Below, piece by piece: positions 5,482 to 10,010 of a stretch of 10,010 nucleotides of DNA. The position numbers were made by a program, and so were the translations under genes. Below the pieces are notes generated by a model. It was not told where the DNA came from and made no database searches. It saw only the letters and a list, made by a program, of their open reading frames with translations. The stretch covers positions 1-10,010 of the forward strand of contig DUTQ01000345.1 in assembly GCA_012841995.1 (NCBI GenBank), read 5' to 3'. This DNA is from Thermoanaerobacterales bacterium (GTDB taxonomy: Bacteria > Bacillota > Thermosediminibacteria > Thermosediminibacterales > Tepidanaerobacteraceae). Position 1 is the first letter of the stretch, and the number at the start of each line of letters is the position of its first letter.

Positions 5482-7563
5482 ATGATGGTTCCTAATACTG
5501 TAATTAAAAGGAGATTAGTAATACTCCTTTTATTTTCATTGTTATTGAGTTTTGCTTTGATGTTCCGAGTTTTTTGGATTCAATTTGTTAAAAGCGAGGA
5601 GTTAAGGGAAAAGGCACAAATCCAATGGACAAGAGATGTACCCGTGGAACCAAAAAGGGGTGCGATTTACGATAGAAATAAGAAACCCCTTGCCATAAGT
5701 GCAACTGTAGATACAGTAATGGCAAGCCCGCCCGACATTAAGGATATACATAAAACTGCAAAACTTCTTGCTTCAGCTCTTGATTTAGATGAAAATGAAT
5801 TGGAAAAAAAACTTGATGATGCAAAAAAGAAGAAAAAAGCGGTATTATATATAAAGCGTAAAATAAGTGATGAAGAATCTGAAGCGGTTAGAAAACTCGA
5901 TTTAGATGGCATTCATTTTACGAAAGAAAATAAAAGGTTTTATCCGGAAAGAAATTTATGTTCACATGTAATGGGATTTACAGGAATCGACAGCCAGGGG
6001 CTTGATGGTATAGAATTAATATATGAAAATTATTTAAAAGGCACACCTGGAAGAATCGTGTCAGAAACCGATGCTTTGAGCAGGAAGCTGCCTTTTGGTA
6101 TAGATAAGTATATTCCGCCACAAGATGGGTATGACTTGGTGCTTACAATTGATAAGGTAATTCAGCATGTTGCAGAAAGGGAACTTGAGAAGGCACTAGC
6201 TGAACATAGTGCAAAAAAAGGAACTATAATAGTTATGGATCCTAACACAGGCGAAATCTTGGCGATGGCAAATAAACCTGATTATGATCCCAATAACTTC
6301 AATGAAGTGTCTTCAAAATTGTGGCGAAATGCTGCTGTTTCTGATTCCTATGAGCCTGGGTCTACGTTTAAAGTGATTACAGCATCTGCGGGTTTAGAAG
6401 AAGGTGTAGTCCATCCTGAAACCAGGTTTTTTGACCCGGGGTATATTATTGTTTCAGGTGTAAGAATAGGTTGTTGGCGTCATGAGGGTCATGGGAGCCA
6501 GACTTTTATACAGGTGGTGGAAAATTCATGTAATCCAGGTTTTGTAGATATGATTATGAAACTTGGCAAAGATAAAACCATAAAGTATATTAACGGTTTT
6601 GGGTTTGGAGCTACCACTGGAATTGATTTACCTGGTGAAGCAAAGGGGATTTTCAACCCTTCAAAGATTGGGCCGGTTGAGCTTGCTACTATTTCTTTCG
6701 GGCAAGGGATCTCCGTTACTCCTATTCAACTTATCACAGGGCTATCAGCTGTGGCAAACGGTGGGAAATTGGTAAAGCCTCACATAGCAAAGCAAATCAT
6801 TGACAAGGATGGAAATGTAGTTAAAGAATTTTCTCCTGAACCAATTAGACGTGTTATATCTGAAGATACTTCCCGAGAAATGAGGGCTATTTTAGAAAGC
6901 GTTGTAACAAATGGAACTGGTGGCAGGGGAAAAATAGAGGGATACAGAGTTGCAGGAAAAACTGGAACATCAGAAAAGTATGCTCCCGGAAAATATGTTG
7001 CTTCGTTTGAAGGGTTTGTACCAGCGGATGACCCTAAATTGGTTGCATTAGTTGTAATTGATGAGCCTGTAGGTGGCGTTATATATGGAGGTCAAATCGC
7101 AGGGCCGGTTTTTCAAAAAGTTATTGCTGATTCTTTGAATTATCTTGGGATTAAGCCGGATTTGCCAGAAGAGGAGAAAGCTGGAGTAGTTAAAGTTCCA
7201 GATATGCGAAACTTATACATAGAAGATGCAAAAACTATACTAAGTAAGAATGGGCTGTTAAGCAGAGTTGAAGGAGAAGGGTATGTGGTAACATCACAAG
7301 TCCCGGCTCCAGGAGCAGAGGTTGAAAAGAATTCTACTGTTATTTTAAAAGTATCGGATTCCCGTACTAACAAAGATCCTGTAACAATACCCGATTTGAA
7401 AGGTAGAACTGTAAAAGAAGCTACAGATATAGTTAATGCTATTGGGTTAAATATAGAGATAGTAGGAAGTGGCTATGCTGTGAAGCAAAATCCACAACCT
7501 AACTCTGAAGTGGGTATTGGAACAACAATAAGAGTTGAATTTGCCTCAAAACAAATGGAATAA
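5482..7563 (+). CDS. Class B penicillin-binding protein, SpoVD/FtsI type, with two PASTA domains
   Basis: This is a 693-residue D,D-transpeptidase that cross-links peptidoglycan outside the membrane. An N-terminal signal-anchor helix (about 11-30) is followed by the PBP dimerisation domain (about 54-200, with EPKRGAIYDRN). The transpeptidase domain has all three catalytic motifs: S294-T-F-K297 (in YEPGSTFK), S349-C-N351 and K493-T-G495. Two PASTA domains follow (about 570-626 and 634-690), each beginning with a VPD/IPD element. From memory, the RIGCWRHEGHG and ENSCNPGF region resembles Bacillus SpoVD more than PBP2B, but SpoVD there has one PASTA and PBP2B two. The protein could be the septal FtsI, the spore-cortex SpoVD, or serve both roles, so I give no symbol. 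ATG 5482 follows GGGTGA (5470-5475) by 6 bases; ATG 5485 is an equal alternative. Confidence 0.93.
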   Translation: MMVPNTVIKRRLVILLLFSLLLSFALMFRVFWIQFVKSEELREKAQIQWTRDVPVEPKRGAIYDRNKKPLAISATVDTVMASPPDIKDIHKTAKLLASALDLDENELEKKLDDAKKKKKAVLYIKRKISDEESEAVRKLDLDGIHFTKENKRFYPERNLCSHVMGFTGIDSQGLDGIELIYENYLKGTPGRIVSETDALSRKLPFGIDKYIPPQDGYDLVLTIDKVIQHVAERELEKALAEHSAKKGTIIVMDPNTGEILAMANKPDYDPNNFNEVSSKLWRNAAVSDSYEPGSTFKVITASAGLEEGVVHPETRFFDPGYIIVSGVRIGCWRHEGHGSQTFIQVVENSCNPGFVDMIMKLGKDKTIKYINGFGFGATTGIDLPGEAKGIFNPSKIGPVELATISFGQGISVTPIQLITGLSAVANGGKLVKPHIAKQIIDKDGNVVKEFSPEPIRRVISEDTSREMRAILESVVTNGTGGRGKIEGYRVAGKTGTSEKYAPGKYVASFEGFVPADDPKLVALVVIDEPVGGVIYGGQIAGPVFQKVIADSLNYLGIKPDLPEEEKAGVVKVPDMRNLYIEDAKTILSKNGLLSRVEGEGYVVTSQVPAPGAEVEKNSTVILKVSDSRTNKDPVTIPDLKGRTVKEATDIVNAIGLNIEIVGSGYAVKQNPQPNSEVGIGTTIRVEFASKQME

Positions 7564-7606
7564 TACAGTAAATTCTGGATAACATGAAGAAAGAAAGGGA
7601 ATATAT

Positions 7607-9073
7607 GTGAATCTAGCAGATTTGTTGCAATCATTGCCAGAAGTTAAATCCGTAAATGGTTCTACTGACAAGGAAATAGAAATGATATGTTACGATTCTC
7701 GAAAAGCTGTAGATCGTTCTATCTATGTAGCGATTCCTGGTATGCATTTTGATGGACATGATTTTATTAAACAAGCAATCCAAAACGGAGCGGTAGCAAT
7801 AGTAGGAGAAAACGATCTAAAGATGATGAGGGAAGATATAACTTACATAAAAGTTGAAAATAGCCGCAGGGCTTTGGCTAATATTTCTTCTTGGTTTTAT
7901 GGTTTTCCCGCAAAAAAACTTGACATAATTGGAGTTACTGGCACAAATGGGAAGACAACTGTTACCTACTTGTTAAAAGCTATATTGGATAATGCAGGTT
8001 ATAACACTGGTGTAGTGGGGACAATAGGAAATATTGTTAAAGATAAATTACTTCCAGCCCAGCGCACAACACCGGAATCGTTGGAATTAAATCAGCTTTT
8101 TCACCAAATGTTGAACCAAAAAGTTTCATATGTTGCTATGGAGGTATCTTCTCATTCACTGGAACTACATAGAGTACATGGTATTGAGTTTGATGTAGGA
8201 GTTTTTACAAATTTGACTCAAGATCATTTGGATTTTCATGAGACTATTGAAGATTATTTTGAAGCAAAGAAAAAGCTCTTTGATTTTTCAAAAAGAGCAG
8301 TAATAAATGCAGATGATTCCCATGGGTTAAAACTAGTAGATGCCTTAAAAATTCCAGTTACCACATATGGTATATATGGTGATGCGGATTTAAAAGCTGA
8401 AAATATAAAAATATCTGTGGAAGGAGTATTTTATGACATTAACATTAAAGGGGAAGTTCATAATGTTTTTTATCCTATACCAGGCCTCTTTAGTGTTTAT
8501 AACTCACTATGTGCCATTTGTGTGGGTAGTGTTTTAAACATCCCAATTGAAATTACAATAAATGCGTTAAAAAAGGTGAAGGGTATTCCTGGAAGATTTG
8601 AACCGATTAAAAGAGGCCAGGATTTTTCGGTTATTATCGATTATGCTCATACCCCAGATGGGTTAGAAAATGTATTAAAAACTATAAAAAGCTTTTGCAA
8701 GGGAAGGATAATTACAGTTTTTGGATGTGGCGGTGATCGAGACAAAAAAAAGAGACCTCTAATGGGTAAAATAGCGTCAAATCTTTCAGATTATACTATA
8801 ATAACATCTGACAATCCCCGCAGTGAAGATCCTGAAGAGATAATTGCACAGGTTGAAAATGGTTTTGATAAAAAAAATTATGAGAAGATAACTGATCGAA
8901 GACAAGCAATAAAAAAGGCAATATATATGGCAAATAAAGATGATGTAGTATTGATAGCTGGAAAGGGTCATGAGGATTACCAAATATTGATGGATGAGAC
9001 AATACATTTTGATGATAGAGAGGTTGCTATAGAATTTTTAGGCAAGAGGGGATTTAACGATGAAACCCATTGA
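7607..9073 (+). CDS. murE: UDP-N-acetylmuramoyl-L-alanyl-D-glutamate--2,6-diaminopimelate ligase MurE
   Basis: This is a 488-residue cytoplasmic Mur ligase that adds the third residue to the peptidoglycan stem using ATP. The ATP loop GVTGTNGKTT is at 109-118. The substrate-binding TTPE is in RTTPESLEL, and the lysine expected to be carbamylated is near K221 in YFEAKKKLF. The key specificity motif DNPR (402-405) marks meso-diaminopimelate use rather than lysine. The length is normal and all three Mur domains are complete. The start is GTG 7607 with AAAGGGA (7594-7600) 6 bases before it; an ATG at 7605 is out of frame. It lies 43 bases after the PBP stop, and its end overlaps murF by 14 bases. 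Confidence 0.96.
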   Translation: MNLADLLQSLPEVKSVNGSTDKEIEMICYDSRKAVDRSIYVAIPGMHFDGHDFIKQAIQNGAVAIVGENDLKMMREDITYIKVENSRRALANISSWFYGFPAKKLDIIGVTGTNGKTTVTYLLKAILDNAGYNTGVVGTIGNIVKDKLLPAQRTTPESLELNQLFHQMLNQKVSYVAMEVSSHSLELHRVHGIEFDVGVFTNLTQDHLDFHETIEDYFEAKKKLFDFSKRAVINADDSHGLKLVDALKIPVTTYGIYGDADLKAENIKISVEGVFYDINIKGEVHNVFYPIPGLFSVYNSLCAICVGSVLNIPIEITINALKKVKGIPGRFEPIKRGQDFSVIIDYAHTPDGLENVLKTIKSFCKGRIITVFGCGGDRDKKKRPLMGKIASNLSDYTIITSDNPRSEDPEEIIAQVENGFDKKNYEKITDRRQAIKKAIYMANKDDVVLIAGKGHEDYQILMDETIHFDDREVAIEFLGKRGFNDETH

Positions 9074-10010
9074 AATAATTGATGTTGTAAAGGCTTGTAA
9101 GGCAAGTGGAGAAGAAGTATTTAATGGTATCATCACTGGAGTGTCTACGGATTCTCGTGTTATTAAGCCTGGCGAACTTTTTATTCCTCTAAAAGGGGAA
9201 AAGTTTGATGGCCATAATTTTATACAAGATGCTTTTTTTAAGGGAGCTGCTGCCTCTTTATGCAATAGCAAATATAAAGTTTTGGATTCTAGATATAAAG
9301 ATAAAATTATTTATGTTAAAGATACGAATCAAGCCTTATTAGATTTGGCTAGTTACTATCGTGGGTTATTTGATGCTACATTTATAGCTATTACCGGAAG
9401 TGTGGGTAAAACCACTACAAAAGAAATGGTAGCATCTGTCTTAAAAAAACGCTTTTGTGTATTAAAAACCGAAGGTAATTTCAATAATGAGATTGGACTA
9501 CCGCTTACGTTGTTTCAATTGGAAGATTGTCATAAATTAGCTGTAATAGAAATGGGCATGAGTGGGCTTGGAGAAATAAGACAATTGGTAAATATAGTAA
9601 AACCGAGCATTTCTATTATAACTAATATTGGCATTTCACATATAGAAAAATTAGGTTCAAGGCAAAATATTGCAAAAGCAAAGCTAGAAATATTAGAGCC
9701 TCTAGGTAAAGATGATTTAGCTGTTTTGAATGCAGAAAGCCCTGAATTATGGAGCAAAAAAGAACATATTTCACCAAAGACGATTTATTTTGGGCATCAA
9801 AAAGGCGATATAAGAGTGTCAAATGTAAAAACTGAAAGGGAAAATGTGACATTTGAGATTAAAGGCAAGTATGGCAACCATATTTTTAATATACCAATAC
9901 TAGGAACACATAATGTTATGAATGCTCTACCAGCTGTTGCGTTAGGTTTTGAAATGGGTTTATCAAAACAGGATATTTATGAGGGATTAATGGAGTTTAG
10001 ACCAACGAAA
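9060..10010 (+). CDS. murF: UDP-N-acetylmuramoyl-tripeptide--D-alanyl-D-alanine ligase MurF (3' truncated by window)
   Basis: The first 317 residues are in the window and the frame is open at the edge. MurF joins D-Ala-D-Ala to the UDP-MurNAc-tripeptide, the last cytosolic step in building the pentapeptide. Seen are the N-terminal substrate domain (TGVSTDSRVIKPGELFIPLKG, about 26-46), the ATP loop GSVGKTTTKE (113-122), the TEGNFNNEIGLPLTL signature, EMGMSGLGEI and the TNIGISHIEKLGS segment, all characteristic of MurF. GTHNVMNALPA marks entry to the C-terminal half. ATG 9060 has AGAGGGG (9045-9051) 8 bases upstream, placed inside the end of murE. The overlap suggests coupled translation. Only the window boundary cuts the gene; it shows no sign of damage. 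Confidence 0.95.
   Translation, partial: MKPIEIIDVVKACKASGEEVFNGIITGVSTDSRVIKPGELFIPLKGEKFDGHNFIQDAFFKGAAASLCNSKYKVLDSRYKDKIIYVKDTNQALLDLASYYRGLFDATFIAITGSVGKTTTKEMVASVLKKRFCVLKTEGNFNNEIGLPLTLFQLEDCHKLAVIEMGMSGLGEIRQLVNIVKPSISIITNIGISHIEKLGSRQNIAKAKLEILEPLGKDDLAVLNAESPELWSKKEHISPKTIYFGHQKGDIRVSNVKTERENVTFEIKGKYGNHIFNIPILGTHNVMNALPAVALGFEMGLSKQDIYEGLMEFRPTK

Noticed and set aside
1..10010. CRISPR array, insertion sequence, defence system or toxin-antitoxin pair
   Set aside because: No repeat-spacer pattern, transposase, terminal inverted repeats or matching small gene pairs were seen on either strand. The only regular repeat is the AAGTGG series before mraZ.

Overview
The window looks like part of a low-GC, endospore-forming Firmicute chromosome, most likely a member of the Clostridia. 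The evidence is a Spo0E-family sporulation phosphatase, strong purine-rich Shine-Dalgarno sites, frequent TTG and GTG starts, a meso-DAP-type MurE and a SpoVD-like class B PBP inside the division/cell-wall (dcw) cluster. I cannot name the genus from sequence alone. All genes seen are on the + strand.

Layout. 1-30 is the 3' end of a tRNA, probably tRNA-Leu, followed by an intrinsic terminator at 67-93. 31-372 is AT-rich and holds two possible sigma-A promoters and the leader of a small spo0E-like gene (373-564). The leader can fold so that a 12-bp stem covers the gene's Shine-Dalgarno. 565-875 is an AT-rich gap with no gene. 876-3436 encodes two adjacent M16 (pitrilysin-family) proteins: an inactive-type subunit (YfmF/YmfF) and a zinc-binding HxxEH-type subunit (YfmH/YmfH). 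They are followed by a long-stem terminator (3469-3523).

The dcw operon occupies the rest. Its control region (3524-3687) carries a perfect GAAC-N4-GTTC palindrome resembling a Gram-positive LexA box, a possible promoter whose -35 lies inside it, and four AAGTGG repeats on an exact 10-bp grid that are probably MraZ operators. Then come mraZ, rsmH, an ftsL-like gene, a SpoVD/FtsI-type transpeptidase gene with two PASTA domains, murE and murF (cut by the window end). Gaps are at most 43 bases, murE and murF overlap by 14 bases, and I see no internal terminator, so this is probably one transcription unit.

How the genes fit together. MurE and MurF make the cytoplasmic peptidoglycan precursor. 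The class B PBP cross-links septal or spore wall, and the FtsL-like protein belongs to the divisome. RsmH methylates 16S rRNA, and MraZ is the cluster's own transcriptional regulator. YfmF/YfmH are linked in Bacillus to EF-P modification. I see no mobile element, CRISPR array, defence system or wholly new gene system. The noteworthy signals are regulatory: the masked RBS of spo0E, the LexA-like box and the phased MraZ repeats.
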